From a virus: a DNA stretch of 35,408 nucleotides. Shown here piece after piece: positions 8,163 through 16,350 of this stretch. Where the stretch lies: positions 1 to 35,408 of IMG/VR virus record IMGVR_UViG_3300020446_000036. One strand, given 5' to 3'. The translations under genes and the position numbers were made by a program. Numbering within the stretch: position 1 is the first letter of the stretch; each line of letters opens with the position of its first letter. The notes under the pieces are model-generated. The model searched no databases. It was not told the DNA's origin and saw only the letters and a program-made list of their open reading frames with translations.

Positions 8163-9172
8163 TCTGCATACCTCCAACATCTTCCAATGCAGTATCCCTG
8201 TGGAATCAAGACGTTCTTGCATCCGGGTGCATTGTATCCCTTCTCAACGATACCTCTTAGGTATCCTCTCGTCACTTGAGGGTTCCAGTCTCCCCATACA
8301 TCAGGCTTGGAGTTGGCGATGTGTTCAAACTCATCCATGATGATCTCCATTGCTTCCTCCTTCTTTTCCCTCGTTATATTTCTCTCGCCTAGAGCGAGTA
8401 TGTCCCTATACCAAAGTGCTAGATACACCCTAGCGAAGTGACCGGGATTCTCAACCATGATGGCATTGTGCAAGCAAGGAAGGATAGGAAGTTTGCCTAC
8501 AGGTTTAGGTGGAATAATTTCCTCCTTTGAAATCTCGATAGGCTCGACTTCAGGCCATGTAATCAGTTCGCTGCCGTGAGTACCATCGACTAGCCTAGGC
8601 TGCTTTGCTAGGGCTAGAATGGGGTCTAATCCGTTGCCGATGTCACCGATGAGTAGGGGGATGCAGAAATAGGGCTCGCCCTTACCATCATCACTGCTCA
8701 TATTGACTGTATTGGGTATTCTTCGGAGTCTGTTCGTTTGAATACCACTATCGTCCAAGGTGTTCCTGCCCTTCCTGATCTTCATGTACCATCTTTGTAT
8801 CTGACGTATGTTGTCTGCTTCGATACCGTATACTATCACATGAAAGCCCTTTCCACTGAAGAAAGCCTTGAACTTGATATCATCCACAATCAACTCAGTG
8901 AGAACCGATGTCATGTCATCATATGCCTCCTGTAGCGTCTTGTCACCATGAGCATCGAAGTCCAAGAAGGCCCTGTCAAGGATGATGGATGAGTCTATCT
9001 TCACATTGTCGTTGAACTTCTTGAAGTCATAGATCGTGAAGTAGCAGTTCATCATACCATTGTAGGTATTGATGAATTCAATCAATTCTACCCTATTCTT
9101 CACTATTCTTCTCTTCATCTGTCTCGCTTGGGGCAGGTGGCTCCCCGCCCAAACTTCCTTCGGAAACATCAT
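8159..9172 (-). CDS. Single-chain archaeo-eukaryotic primase, PriS catalytic domain fused to a PriL-like Fe-S domain
   Basis: A 337-residue protein. Residues 70-75 LDFDAH carry the catalytic DxD, residues 106-111 SGKGFH match the sGxGxH motif, and RRIPNTVN at 150-157 matches the basic motif III region of the AEP/PriS family. After about residue 220 the sequence resembles the PriL C-terminal domain: LPCLHNAI, then PGHFARVYLALW, then NPQVTRGYLRGIVEKG. Four cysteines (C233, C318, C328, C332) fit the 4Fe-4S ligands. It makes primers for the viral polymerase. The start is set by a strong GGAGGTAAT seven bases before tandem ATGs at 9172 and 9169. PriS-PriL fusions are known in some archaeal plasmids; this is a very compact one. 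Confidence 0.75.
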   Translation of the reverse strand: MMFPKEVWAGSHLPQARQMKRRIVKNRVELIEFINTYNGMMNCYFTIYDFKKFNDNVKIDSSIILDRAFLDFDAHGDKTLQEAYDDMTSVLTELIVDDIKFKAFFSGKGFHVIVYGIEADNIRQIQRWYMKIRKGRNTLDDSGIQTNRLRRIPNTVNMSSDDGKGEPYFCIPLLIGDIGNGLDPILALAKQPRLVDGTHGSELITWPEVEPIEISKEEIIPPKPVGKLPILPCLHNAIMVENPGHFARVYLALWYRDILALGERNITREKKEEAMEIIMDEFEHIANSKPDVWGDWNPQVTRGYLRGIVEKGYNAPGCKNVLIPQGYCIGRCWRYAE

Positions 9173-9434
9173 TTTTATTACCTCCAAATCTCACTGTAGC
9201 AGATGATAACTCGATTTTTATCGTCTCCGCTATCTCCGCTTTTATTTTCATTAGAACCTTCTTCTGAAATTCTTCGCCTATCTCATTCCAAACTATGTCC
9301 AACTTATCCTTTGGAGTCATGTAGTCATACGCCTTGTGCGCCATTATGTTTATCGTGGTCTGAACATTCGATATCTCTTCAAAGGTCCATTCTTTCTTCT
9401 TCAGTTCATTCATTATGTATTGGTTCAAATTCAT
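9093..9434 (-). CDS. Hypothetical helical protein with an acidic tail
   Basis: A 113-residue protein beginning MNLNQYIMNELKKKEWTF at the ATG that overlaps the nuclease stop (TAATG). It is predicted to be mostly alpha-helical, and its last 25 residues are Gly/Pro rich then strongly acidic (SETDEEKNSEE). An acidic tail of this kind is seen in single-strand-binding and DNA-mimic proteins, but no other feature supports either idea. Its 3' end overlaps the primase gene by about 80 bases. Confidence 0.55.
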   Translation of the reverse strand: MNLNQYIMNELKKKEWTFEEISNVQTTINIMAHKAYDYMTPKDKLDIVWNEIGEEFQKKVLMKIKAEIAETIKIELSSATVRFGGNKNDVSEGSLGGEPPAPSETDEEKNSEE

Positions 9435-10300
9435 TACATCCAACTCTCTTCTTGTGCTTTCTCACATATTCCATAGAAACTACAGTTCTGACATGTCTTG
9501 AAGAAATACTTCGCATAGAAGTCATCCTTCTCATAGGATGCCAATAACTCAACTAGTCCCTTCAATACTGCTGTATGACTAGATGGTTTACATTCCTCGA
9601 CATATGTATAATTTGATGCGGGGTAGTACCAACCCCAATACTTCATCTCATACTCAGGGTTCAATCCATTCTGCTCAAGGACTTCGGGACTTGCACTATC
9701 AAAGAGTAGTTTGTAGAACGCCATCTCCTTCCTCATCATGGTTCTCTTGTAGTCCTTCCAAGGCCCGGTCTTCAACTCCATAGGGATGTAGAAACCATCT
9801 TCCTCAAAGATTCGATCAATGATACCCTGTATGTGGACCTTGTATGGTCTTGACAATTCGACCTTGGGATTCCAATCGGGTTGTATGACAATCTGTGCAT
9901 CGAGTATTACCTCATTACCCGGTGGTAGGAACTCATGTGTCTTACCCTCATTCCTAGCCTCGATGAATCTTTGTGTCGCATTCGTTGCCATAGTGTCATA
10001 CATATCAGAATAGTCGTCTATTGGAAACAGGCTCATGCAGTAGTTCTTCACCTCAGAGGGAGTCATCGTCTCCGCCTTCTTGACATCGAATGTATTGAAG
10101 AAGTCCTCTTGCGAGTTGTGTATTATACTACCCTTAGCCATAGCGGGACTTTGATCGATGGGCAATCTCATCGGATATTGAAAGAAATACCTAGCAGGAC
10201 ACCATTGAAAGGAACCGAATGAAGACTTCGTTATCTTCAGTATAGGTTGCGTCTCATCATCATAACTTGCAGGATTCCACTCATACGTATATTCTCTCAT
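9434..10300 (-). CDS. Cas4/RecB-like PD-(D/E)XK nuclease with Fe-S cluster cysteines
   Basis: A 288-residue protein with the Cas4-type layout. One cysteine (C34) lies near the N-terminus in FQWCPARYFF, H61 in KGSIIHNSQED, D162 in GIIDRIF and E175-x-K177 in MELKTG. Three clustered cysteines (C270, C273, C279) lie near the C-terminus in TCQNCSFYGIC. In Cas4 and AddB-type enzymes the four cysteines hold a 4Fe-4S cluster. No CRISPR array is visible, so this is probably a replication or recombination exonuclease. I used the ATG that overlaps the polymerase stop (TGATG); another ATG lies nine bases upstream. Confidence 0.8.
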   Translation of the reverse strand: MREYTYEWNPASYDDETQPILKITKSSFGSFQWCPARYFFQYPMRLPIDQSPAMAKGSIIHNSQEDFFNTFDVKKAETMTPSEVKNYCMSLFPIDDYSDMYDTMATNATQRFIEARNEGKTHEFLPPGNEVILDAQIVIQPDWNPKVELSRPYKVHIQGIIDRIFEEDGFYIPMELKTGPWKDYKRTMMRKEMAFYKLLFDSASPEVLEQNGLNPEYEMKYWGWYYPASNYTYVEECKPSSHTAVLKGLVELLASYEKDDFYAKYFFKTCQNCSFYGICEKAQEESWM

Positions 10301-11199
10301 CAAAACCACTCATCCAATGTCTTTTGTTTTCTGTCTTTTCTTATTCTTTGCTCATCCCAACCCATTGCTCTAAACACAGGGCTGGCCTTCTTCACTATAG
10401 ATTCTGCATAGTGACTCCAATCAGGAGTGAAGTTTGCGAAGTCTTCTATCCTAGGTGCTGAATAATACTCAGGCTTCACCACCACTTGTTTCGTAGGATG
10501 CACTAGGGAGTGTGGGTTGTTCCTTATCTTCAGATATAGATAGGAGTCATCGATGTGATCCTTGTTCAACTTGTTATGTAGAAGCACACCTATCACTCCC
10601 GAACCCACTGTTGGTTTCTTACCTGCTCCTTTCCATCCCTTTCCCGATTTCTTCACAGTCTGAAATGATGGTGACTCACAGCACAATGCCTTGGTGAGAA
10701 ACATGAGGCTAGATGTAGTATCGCAGTTATTGCATAGAACATGGAATCTTTCAGGTCTATACCTACTTCTCTTCAGCACCCTCTCAGTCTTTATCTTACC
10801 GAGTTTGGTCTTCTCGTATATCTCATTGAGATATTGAACTACCTCGTCCTCGGTCTTCTCATTCACCCACATGTTGAGTACGGTGATCTGAACCTCCTTG
10901 TCCAGTTGCGTTTCTGATACTCTCTTTGCAGTGAATCCAGTCATGACGAATTCCTCTTCATCGAGGAACTCCCCATCCTTCCAAGTGATCAAACCAGCAT
11001 TCCTGTTCTTGGTAGCACCCACACCTAGGGTTCTGAAATACTTCTCAAACTCCAAGGTGACGGGATGCTCATCAAGGCCCAACACATTAGGAAACTTGGA
11101 TCGAACATGATCGTTCAATGTGGATAGTACAGACTGTGCTTCCTCAACACTGTCCACTTGACAGTATATCGAATCTGTGTGTCCATATACCACTTCCAT
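10300..11199 (-). CDS. DNA polymerase B, C-terminal fragment (motif C, thumb, PIP box)
   Basis: A 299-residue protein that begins right at polymerase motif C (MEVVYGHTDSIY) and continues through the palm end and thumb region. The usual YGDTDS reads YGHTDS here: the first Asp is His, while the second, metal-binding Asp is kept. The protein ends QKTLDEWF, a good PCNA-interacting (PIP) box, which links it to the clamp encoded nearby. A cluster of cysteines around residues 155-174 (CNNCDTTSS, then CC) may be a zinc site. It has its own ribosome site, GGGAGGAAG, and its ATG overlaps the zinc-finger gene stop (TAATG). It presumably assembles with the 562-residue fragment encoded upstream. Confidence 0.85.
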   Translation of the reverse strand: MEVVYGHTDSIYCQVDSVEEAQSVLSTLNDHVRSKFPNVLGLDEHPVTLEFEKYFRTLGVGATKNRNAGLITWKDGEFLDEEEFVMTGFTAKRVSETQLDKEVQITVLNMWVNEKTEDEVVQYLNEIYEKTKLGKIKTERVLKRSRYRPERFHVLCNNCDTTSSLMFLTKALCCESPSFQTVKKSGKGWKGAGKKPTVGSGVIGVLLHNKLNKDHIDDSYLYLKIRNNPHSLVHPTKQVVVKPEYYSAPRIEDFANFTPDWSHYAESIVKKASPVFRAMGWDEQRIRKDRKQKTLDEWF

Positions 11200-11375
11200 T
11201 ATTCTTCCTCCCTGAATTGTCTAGCCCATTTCAACGGACTCATCATGAAGATGTAGTTGTTGAGCCAGTTCTGCACACAGAAGTTGCAGACGAAACCGCT
11301 CTTTGTGTCACAACCAGCAGCATAGTTGCTGCTCACATTACAGACATAGCATTCCTTGAATATTACTCCACTCAT
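11199..11375 (-). CDS. Small zinc-finger protein inserted between the two polymerase genes
   Basis: A 58-residue protein starting MSGVIFKECYVCN, with C9, C12, C22, C30 and C33 (CxxC ... CNFC), so a probable zinc ribbon or treble clef. Its ATG overlaps the stop of the N-terminal polymerase fragment (ATGA), and its stop overlaps the ATG of the C-terminal fragment (TAATG). The three genes are therefore translated as a chain. There is no HNH, GIY-YIG or LAGLIDADG motif and no intein splice residue, so it does not look like a homing element. It could be a polymerase accessory factor; its function is unknown. Confidence 0.6.
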   Translation of the reverse strand: MSGVIFKECYVCNVSSNYAAGCDTKSGFVCNFCVQNWLNNYIFMMSPLKWARQFREEE

Positions 11376-13060
11376 GATAACTGCCTCACTTTGAATGCTG
11401 CTTCACGAATGGCCTCCCTAGCACTAGCAGTAATACTTGCTGCCAAGTCAACATCAGCCCAACCGAACCCTTGGTATGCAATGATACCGTAGAAGGATGC
11501 CATCAATCTCTTGACTGCTAGTTGGTTGTTGTTCCACTTGGCATACTCCGACTTGTTTTCTGCCTTCTTCATGTTTCTCTTGTATTCATTACGTAGTTCC
11601 TTCAACTCCAATACTGCCCTAGGTAATAGTCCTAGTTCATCAGTCTTGTAGTATAGCATCTTGGTGTTCTCTACATCCGAGAAGTCCTTTGGTGTGAATA
11701 TGTTCACTGCAAACTCAGTCGGGTTATCGGATTTAGTCTCCCAAGATATGTTCCTCGCTATCATCATAGATGGGTATAGTCCAGCGAAGTCAAACGCTGC
11801 CACTCCTAGATGAAGACCGTTGGTTCCTGCTTCTAGCGGATCGTATACCATTGCCCCATCGTAGTCAACCCTTTCTCCCTTGGAGCCTGTGGGTGCTTTC
11901 CATGATGCGTTGCGCATGAAGTAGATACCACCCATGTGACTAGCATAGAAACACGCATCGAATGGTGCTTTCAGTAGTCTTTGTAGTGATATGATAGCCT
12001 CACTTGTGTAGTTTTCCTCATCTATTCTCCTAATTAGGTCAACGTCAATCAATGCATATCGCATGTAGGTGTGAGTATCCTCCAACCATGCTCTTGCGAA
12101 GAACTCGTTCTTGTCTGGAAACTTCTTACTGACTAGTTTCTTCTCGCCAAGCACTTCTGTTGAGATGTAGTCCAAGGAAAGCGATGGTAAACTGCCTCTT
12201 TGAGCATCGTTCCACTGTCTTTCAAACGCTAAATCTAAATTTAGGGTAATTCTTCCCTTGATTGGTTGTTCAATCGGAGAAAAAGTCTCTTTTCTAAAGG
12301 TAAATCCTTCTTTTGTTGGATAAAACCCTGTTATTTCTCCAACAGGAGACATAACTCTTGCATCTATCTTGTTTTTTATGCATCTTTCTAATAGTTTTGG
12401 TAAATCGAACTGATTTCCGAACCATGATATAAGCATATCGGGGTCATCATTGATGATATCTGACAAAAACGCACTAATCATGGTGCTTTCACTATCAAAT
12501 CTCCTTGTGATGACCCTCTTATCGTCAATGTTGTTTACAGAAACCATGTATTGTAGTTTCATCTCAGGAAACCACACATACTGATAGAAGCACTGCCTAT
12601 AATTGTCATAGACGACAATACAGGTGATGGAACCATTGTGTTCTCCACCTTGCTGCCACTCCATGTCCCAATACCACTTTCTGAATCGGTATTCAGGTAT
12701 CTCATCCATTTCATCGACTGCATATCTGTGGTGATGTGACACATCAGCCTCAAATGTAAGATGAAAAGCCTCCCTAGCATCACGCATGTGCTTTGGGTGC
12801 TTTGGCTCAAAGAATACCTTGGACAATGATGATCCTTGTAGGTCAACTGCTACATCATGCTCGTATGTGAAATCAAACTCAGTCTTCTTACCCCACTTGT
12901 TCGTAGTGGAGGATCTATCCTTCACAGCATCGTCCCTCCTGACATAGAAGTATGGTCTGAAATCATTGAATGATACAAACTTCTCATTTCTAATTGGTTC
13001 GTCTCCTTCTCCTTCTCGCCATCTTAAACAAACACCTTCATCTGTTGGTGCTATTATCAT
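11372..13060 (-). CDS. DNA polymerase B, N-terminal fragment (exonuclease, motifs A and B)
   Basis: A 562-residue protein with proofreading motifs ExoI (YWDMEW, D132/E134), ExoII (SWFGNQFDLP, N216/D219) and ExoIII (YALID, Y335/D339), then polymerase motif A DFAGLYPS at 424-431 and motif B KRLMASFYG at 517-525. It stops at ...FKVRQLS, just before the strand that would carry motif C. Motif C begins the gene 172 bases downstream, so the two products together equal one normal family B enzyme of about 860 residues. A GAGGTGAT ribosome site precedes the ATG, right after the PCNA gene. A split polymerase is also known from Methanothermobacter. Confidence 0.9.
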   Translation of the reverse strand: MIIAPTDEGVCLRWREGEGDEPIRNEKFVSFNDFRPYFYVRRDDAVKDRSSTTNKWGKKTEFDFTYEHDVAVDLQGSSLSKVFFEPKHPKHMRDAREAFHLTFEADVSHHHRYAVDEMDEIPEYRFRKWYWDMEWQQGGEHNGSITCIVVYDNYRQCFYQYVWFPEMKLQYMVSVNNIDDKRVITRRFDSESTMISAFLSDIINDDPDMLISWFGNQFDLPKLLERCIKNKIDARVMSPVGEITGFYPTKEGFTFRKETFSPIEQPIKGRITLNLDLAFERQWNDAQRGSLPSLSLDYISTEVLGEKKLVSKKFPDKNEFFARAWLEDTHTYMRYALIDVDLIRRIDEENYTSEAIISLQRLLKAPFDACFYASHMGGIYFMRNASWKAPTGSKGERVDYDGAMVYDPLEAGTNGLHLGVAAFDFAGLYPSMMIARNISWETKSDNPTEFAVNIFTPKDFSDVENTKMLYYKTDELGLLPRAVLELKELRNEYKRNMKKAENKSEYAKWNNNQLAVKRLMASFYGIIAYQGFGWADVDLAASITASAREAIREAAFKVRQLS

Positions 13061-13064
13061 TCTA

Positions 13065-13817
13065 TCACCTCGCTAAATATGGGGCCTTCAACAACACACG
13101 GTTGTTTGAAACTATCAATATGGGAAAGTCATCCCTCAGATACACAGTGGTATCATCGTTTAGTATGGATGCGAAAACACCCGTCACTTCAACAGTCGAT
13201 TGTTCTCCCTCTACAGATTGTGTGTCAATAGTGGTGAGATAGGACTGTATGGTTCCATCCTTGTTTGAGGAAAGTTGGAACTCATTACCGTCATAGTTGA
13301 ACTTGTATCTACCAGTCTTCAGGACATCACATCCCTTCGCAGCATCAATCAAGTCCGTTGCACTGACCACTACCTTCGTCTCAAACGGTGTGTTGTTCTT
13401 ACCGAATACAGGCATACCCTCAGTGGGTATCGATAGTGTTCGTAGTCTCTCGATCATCGCATAGTTAGGATGGTTGACCGCTATGCCAAAGGATGCGGTC
13501 TTGTTTGATGTCCTCAATCTGACATAATCACCAACCTCAACGGTGACATCACCCTTGAATGTCTTCAAGTAGTTGAGAAACGTATCAACTACTATCGCAC
13601 ATTCACCGATGTCATCAACCGTATCCAGTGGTATAGTAGCAGAACAGACGGTACTCATGTCTGCATTGAACAGTTGCACACCGTCTGTCCTTGCTACCAT
13701 ATACGCTGAAGGTGATAGGTTTCTCCTAGATACTGAAGCACCACTTGGATAGTCGCCACGCATTAGTATATCATTGAGATTCTTGATTAGTATCTTGCTA
13801 TCCACAGTGAACTTCAT
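13065..13817 (-). CDS. PCNA-like sliding clamp
   Basis: A 250-residue protein of normal PCNA length. The N-terminus MKFTVDSKILIKNLNDIL and the C-terminal strands VYLRDDFPILIVSNNRVLLK ending KAPYLAR match the archaeal/eukaryal clamp pattern (D-x-P-L/I near the end, then ...LAPR). Two similar halves are expected, joined by the loop around residues 120-130. The clamp tethers the polymerase (which has a PIP box), and probably other PIP-bearing partners, to DNA. It lies directly before the polymerase gene and overlaps the RecA-like gene by four bases. Confidence 0.85.
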   Translation of the reverse strand: MKFTVDSKILIKNLNDILMRGDYPSGASVSRRNLSPSAYMVARTDGVQLFNADMSTVCSATIPLDTVDDIGECAIVVDTFLNYLKTFKGDVTVEVGDYVRLRTSNKTASFGIAVNHPNYAMIERLRTLSIPTEGMPVFGKNNTPFETKVVVSATDLIDAAKGCDVLKTGRYKFNYDGNEFQLSSNKDGTIQSYLTTIDTQSVEGEQSTVEVTGVFASILNDDTTVYLRDDFPILIVSNNRVLLKAPYLAR

Positions 13818-14698
13818 AGTTTACCAGTCCTAAGTTCCTCTATACCATTCCACTTGTTCTGTCCGTTGGTTGTGAATACAACCCATTCCTTACCAACAAG
13901 ATCAGGGTTCGTCTTACTTGCTTGTAGTTCTGCGACGTAGTTCGTCACTGTCCCTGCTTTCATCTTCTTGATGTGTACCATCTGATTGAACCTAGCAGGT
14001 GTTGACTTGTGCCAATCAGGAACCTCGCCAACAGGAACAGGAACCGATATACCCTCATACAGTGGTTTCATGTGAGTGATTAGGAATCTATCACAGTTCA
14101 CCGATAGGAAAGCGTCTAGAAGACGATTGTATATCCTGTTCCTTATCTTCCAATCCAAGGGAGTCACAGATACAGAATCTGTATCCTTGATGATGGAGCC
14201 CGACTTGGATTGGTTCTTTGCCAAGTGTTCCCTCAACGCATCGCTTGATCCCTCGTATGCCTTGTCAACTCCATCAAGGATGAAAGCCTTGGTGTTCTTG
14301 TCAGCGTTAGTCTCTTCCTTTACCATCTCAATGAAGGCATGGGCATTGTTGAAACTCTCATTCCAATCAATAGACCCATCGCCCTTCATCTCCAACGGGT
14401 TGAAGATAACGATGTCATCAGTTCTATCCCATCCAGCATCCCATGTTGCTTCTGCACCATCATCAAAGTCAAGAACGAAGACCTTCATCTTCTTCTCTAT
14501 CTCTTCAGGTGTTCTGCAATCAAGGGCAATACCAGTCTTTCCGACCTTGGGATTCCCTGTGATGGAACAAAGGAGGAACGATCTATCTCGCTCCTTCCTG
14601 AGTTTCATCTGCTCAAGGATCTTGGCCTTCCTTTCCTCAAAGGAAATGTTCGCTATCTCGGTCTTGCTTTCTTCACTCGGTTTAGTAGTCCAACTCAT
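13814..14698 (-). CDS. RecA-fold ATPase, Sak4/AAA_24-like recombinase
   Basis: A 294-residue protein with Walker A GNPKVGKT at 48-55 and Walker B KAFILDGVD around 137-145, followed by RFLITHMKP, a sensor-like strand ending in a polar residue. The short RecA core without RecA or RadA DNA-binding domains matches the Sak4/AAA_24 ATPases of phages, which help single-strand annealing and recombination. It sits between the candidate single-strand binding protein and PCNA, as expected for a recombination mediator. The start used is ATG at 14698 (MSWTT...), as ATG and GTG starts just upstream have poorer ribosome sites. Confidence 0.65.
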   Translation of the reverse strand: MSWTTKPSEESKTEIANISFEERKAKILEQMKLRKERDRSFLLCSITGNPKVGKTGIALDCRTPEEIEKKMKVFVLDFDDGAEATWDAGWDRTDDIVIFNPLEMKGDGSIDWNESFNNAHAFIEMVKEETNADKNTKAFILDGVDKAYEGSSDALREHLAKNQSKSGSIIKDTDSVSVTPLDWKIRNRIYNRLLDAFLSVNCDRFLITHMKPLYEGISVPVPVGEVPDWHKSTPARFNQMVHIKKMKAGTVTNYVAELQASKTNPDLVGKEWVVFTTNGQNKWNGIEELRTGKL

Positions 14699-14948
14699 AT
14701 GCATCACTTACGTATTTCAATTTAGGTTCGTTTCTTTGGTAGTCGCTGTATGCCTCTAGTATGTGGTTCAGTTGCTTCAACGACGTTTGTATTCTGATCT
14801 CCTTGCCGGAGGCACTGTGGAACTTTATCCAATAAGCCCCAGTGTCTATGTTTCTTCTCCATGTGATGAAGTCAATCTTGGACATATGCATCGCAAACGA
14901 TGGTCCGTGAATGAATTCACCAGTTAGTTCGTATGTCAATTGCGTCAT
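14682..14948 (-). CDS. Hypothetical 88-residue protein
   Basis: An 88-residue protein starting MTQLTYELTGEFIHGPSFAM. It alternates short beta-strand-like stretches (IDFITWRRN, AYWIKFHSASGKEIRI) with a C-terminal helix (LKQLNHILEAYSDY), suggesting a small PH-like or beta-sandwich domain. No family recognised. Its ATG overlaps the upstream TGA (TGATG) and its end overlaps the Sak4-like gene by 17 bases, so it is co-translated with recombination genes. Confidence 0.6.
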   Translation of the reverse strand: MTQLTYELTGEFIHGPSFAMHMSKIDFITWRRNIDTGAYWIKFHSASGKEIRIQTSLKQLNHILEAYSDYQRNEPKLKYVSDAYELDY

Positions 14949-16183
14949 CAGAACCAGTCCGTATTGTCTTCAACAGATATTGTCACAGGTTCAGCAGACC
15001 CTCTCTTGTCAATGGCGTAGATACCCGACACGTTGATTGTCGCTGAATTTAGATTGCCGTTCTCATCTCTAGACTGTGAGGTTCTACCAATGACAGCAAC
15101 AGTGGAACCTATGCCAAAGTCAATATCGAGATGTGGTGGAATCCAACAGGTAGTTCCTGCATATCCATCACCATCATAGTCGAAGTCAGAGTTCAAGTCT
15201 GTAATCGATATGATGCGATTGCCGTTCTTCGTGGGGTTCATGTTCATGCTTGACACAGAACCGTCAGTGACAACGAATCTCTCGTTGTAGTTCTTCATCG
15301 ATGCAAGACCGTGATACCTGTCTAGGTCTAGTAGTGGGGAGTAGTTGTCCTCACAGAACTGCATCAATAGGTCTTGCATGTTGATTGCCTCAACATCCCT
15401 CTTCTCGACATCGCCTTCAGGTAGGTTGTCATTGTATACGAGAGATGCGAGAGTAGTCTCAGTAGCACCATGTATCTTCAGATTATCATTGCTGTTCGGT
15501 ATGCATGTGAAATGCACAAACGTGAACGTAGCAGGGGAGAATCCCCTTGATGCTTCACCCTTGTAGTTGAAGTAGTATCTTCCGAAACCTAGTCCCTCAA
15601 CTTCACCGATGAAGATACCGCTTCTCCTGTATTCCTCTACAGGAAGTGGTCTTCCGTAGTTCTTGTTCGGGTTCATTCCATATGCCTTCATAGCATCTAG
15701 TGGTATGATGTGAACACCATCACCGACATCCATAGCAGCAGGGTGTAGGGTATCGGATACCTTCACCCTCTCTTCACCATCGTGCATTCTTCGCATCGTA
15801 TACTTACCCTGACCAACAGGGTTCGTCTCAACGATAGCGACCTTACCTGAGTTGTATGCAGTATCGTTGGATATCTGATACTCCTTCTTCACTCGGTCCC
15901 TTTGCATAGCCATCATGTCCCTCGCCTCATCTAGAGAGATGAAGAAACCGAAAGCCTTGCGGAACAATCCGCCACTGTTCGTATTTTCTGTTCTGTTCGC
16001 CTGTCTTGCACTGCTGAAGAACTGCCTCCAAAGAGAAAGCACTATCAAAGCATCAGAACTCTTATCGAGACTGTTCTGTGAACAAATCTCATCGATCTTA
16101 GCCCAAGCATCATCGATGCTCATGCCAAGAAGTTCTGCTGCCTTCTCTACCTCGTTCTTCAATTTCATTTCATCTTCTTTCAT
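14948..16183 (-). CDS. Candidate single-stranded DNA-binding protein (RPA/OB-fold-like)
   Basis: A 411-residue protein. The first 80 residues are helical. The middle and C-terminal parts are strand-rich, with a segment STVAVIGRTSQSRDENG followed by ATINVSGIYAID that reads like the core of an OB fold. The very C-terminus, SVEDNTDWF, is acidic and ends in aromatics, like the protein-interaction tip of many single-strand binding proteins. Its place between the clamp loader and Sak4-like genes fits. There is no zinc finger, unlike several archaeal RPAs, and the fold call is by eye. The start is set by AGGTGATGAAA before the ATG at 16183. Confidence 0.4.
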   Translation of the reverse strand: MKEDEMKLKNEVEKAAELLGMSIDDAWAKIDEICSQNSLDKSSDALIVLSLWRQFFSSARQANRTENTNSGGLFRKAFGFFISLDEARDMMAMQRDRVKKEYQISNDTAYNSGKVAIVETNPVGQGKYTMRRMHDGEERVKVSDTLHPAAMDVGDGVHIIPLDAMKAYGMNPNKNYGRPLPVEEYRRSGIFIGEVEGLGFGRYYFNYKGEASRGFSPATFTFVHFTCIPNSNDNLKIHGATETTLASLVYNDNLPEGDVEKRDVEAINMQDLLMQFCEDNYSPLLDLDRYHGLASMKNYNERFVVTDGSVSSMNMNPTKNGNRIISITDLNSDFDYDGDGYAGTTCWIPPHLDIDFGIGSTVAVIGRTSQSRDENGNLNSATINVSGIYAIDKRGSAEPVTISVEDNTDWF

Positions 16184-16346
16184 TTTCATCACCTATTGTT
16201 TTCCTTCTTTTTTCATATTCTGACTTTGGGCCGTCAAGTGCCTCATCATAATTTACGTCGTTGATGATACGACGATACTGGTTCCGTGTGCAGCCGAACC
16301 TTCGCTGATAGTAGTTATCCGTCCAATACTTTTCATTTTCTTTCAT
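16170..16346 (-). CDS. Small basic protein (58 residues)
   Basis: A 58-residue frame with a perfect AGGAGGTAAT ribosome site before the ATG at 16346. The product starts MKENEKYWTDNYYQRRFGCT and is rich in Arg, Tyr and Lys. The RRFGCTRNQYRRI stretch could be a recognition helix of a helix-turn-helix, which would suit a nucleic-acid-binding role. It overlaps the next gene by 14 bases. It fills what would otherwise be a gap between annotated genes. Confidence 0.65.
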   Translation of the reverse strand: MKENEKYWTDNYYQRRFGCTRNQYRRIINDVNYDEALDGPKSEYEKRRKTIGDENERR

Positions 16347-16350
16347 ATTA

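Noticed and set aside
9434-10300. Cas4 as part of a CRISPR system
   Set aside because: No repeat-spacer array or other cas gene is visible; the gene sits between polymerase and primase, so a replication role is more likely.
11199-11375. Intein or homing-endonuclease gene in the polymerase split
   Set aside because: No splice-junction Cys/Ser/Asn and no endonuclease motif; the insert is a complete small CxxC protein with its own start and stop.
10300-13060. Polymerase split as a simple frameshift error
   Set aside because: The two parts are separated by 172 bases and a full extra gene, and each has its own start context.
14076-14759. A 227-residue plus-strand frame
   Set aside because: It lies antisense to the Sak4-like ATPase gene, which has clear Walker motifs; its product is Ser/Leu rich, as expected from a shadow frame.
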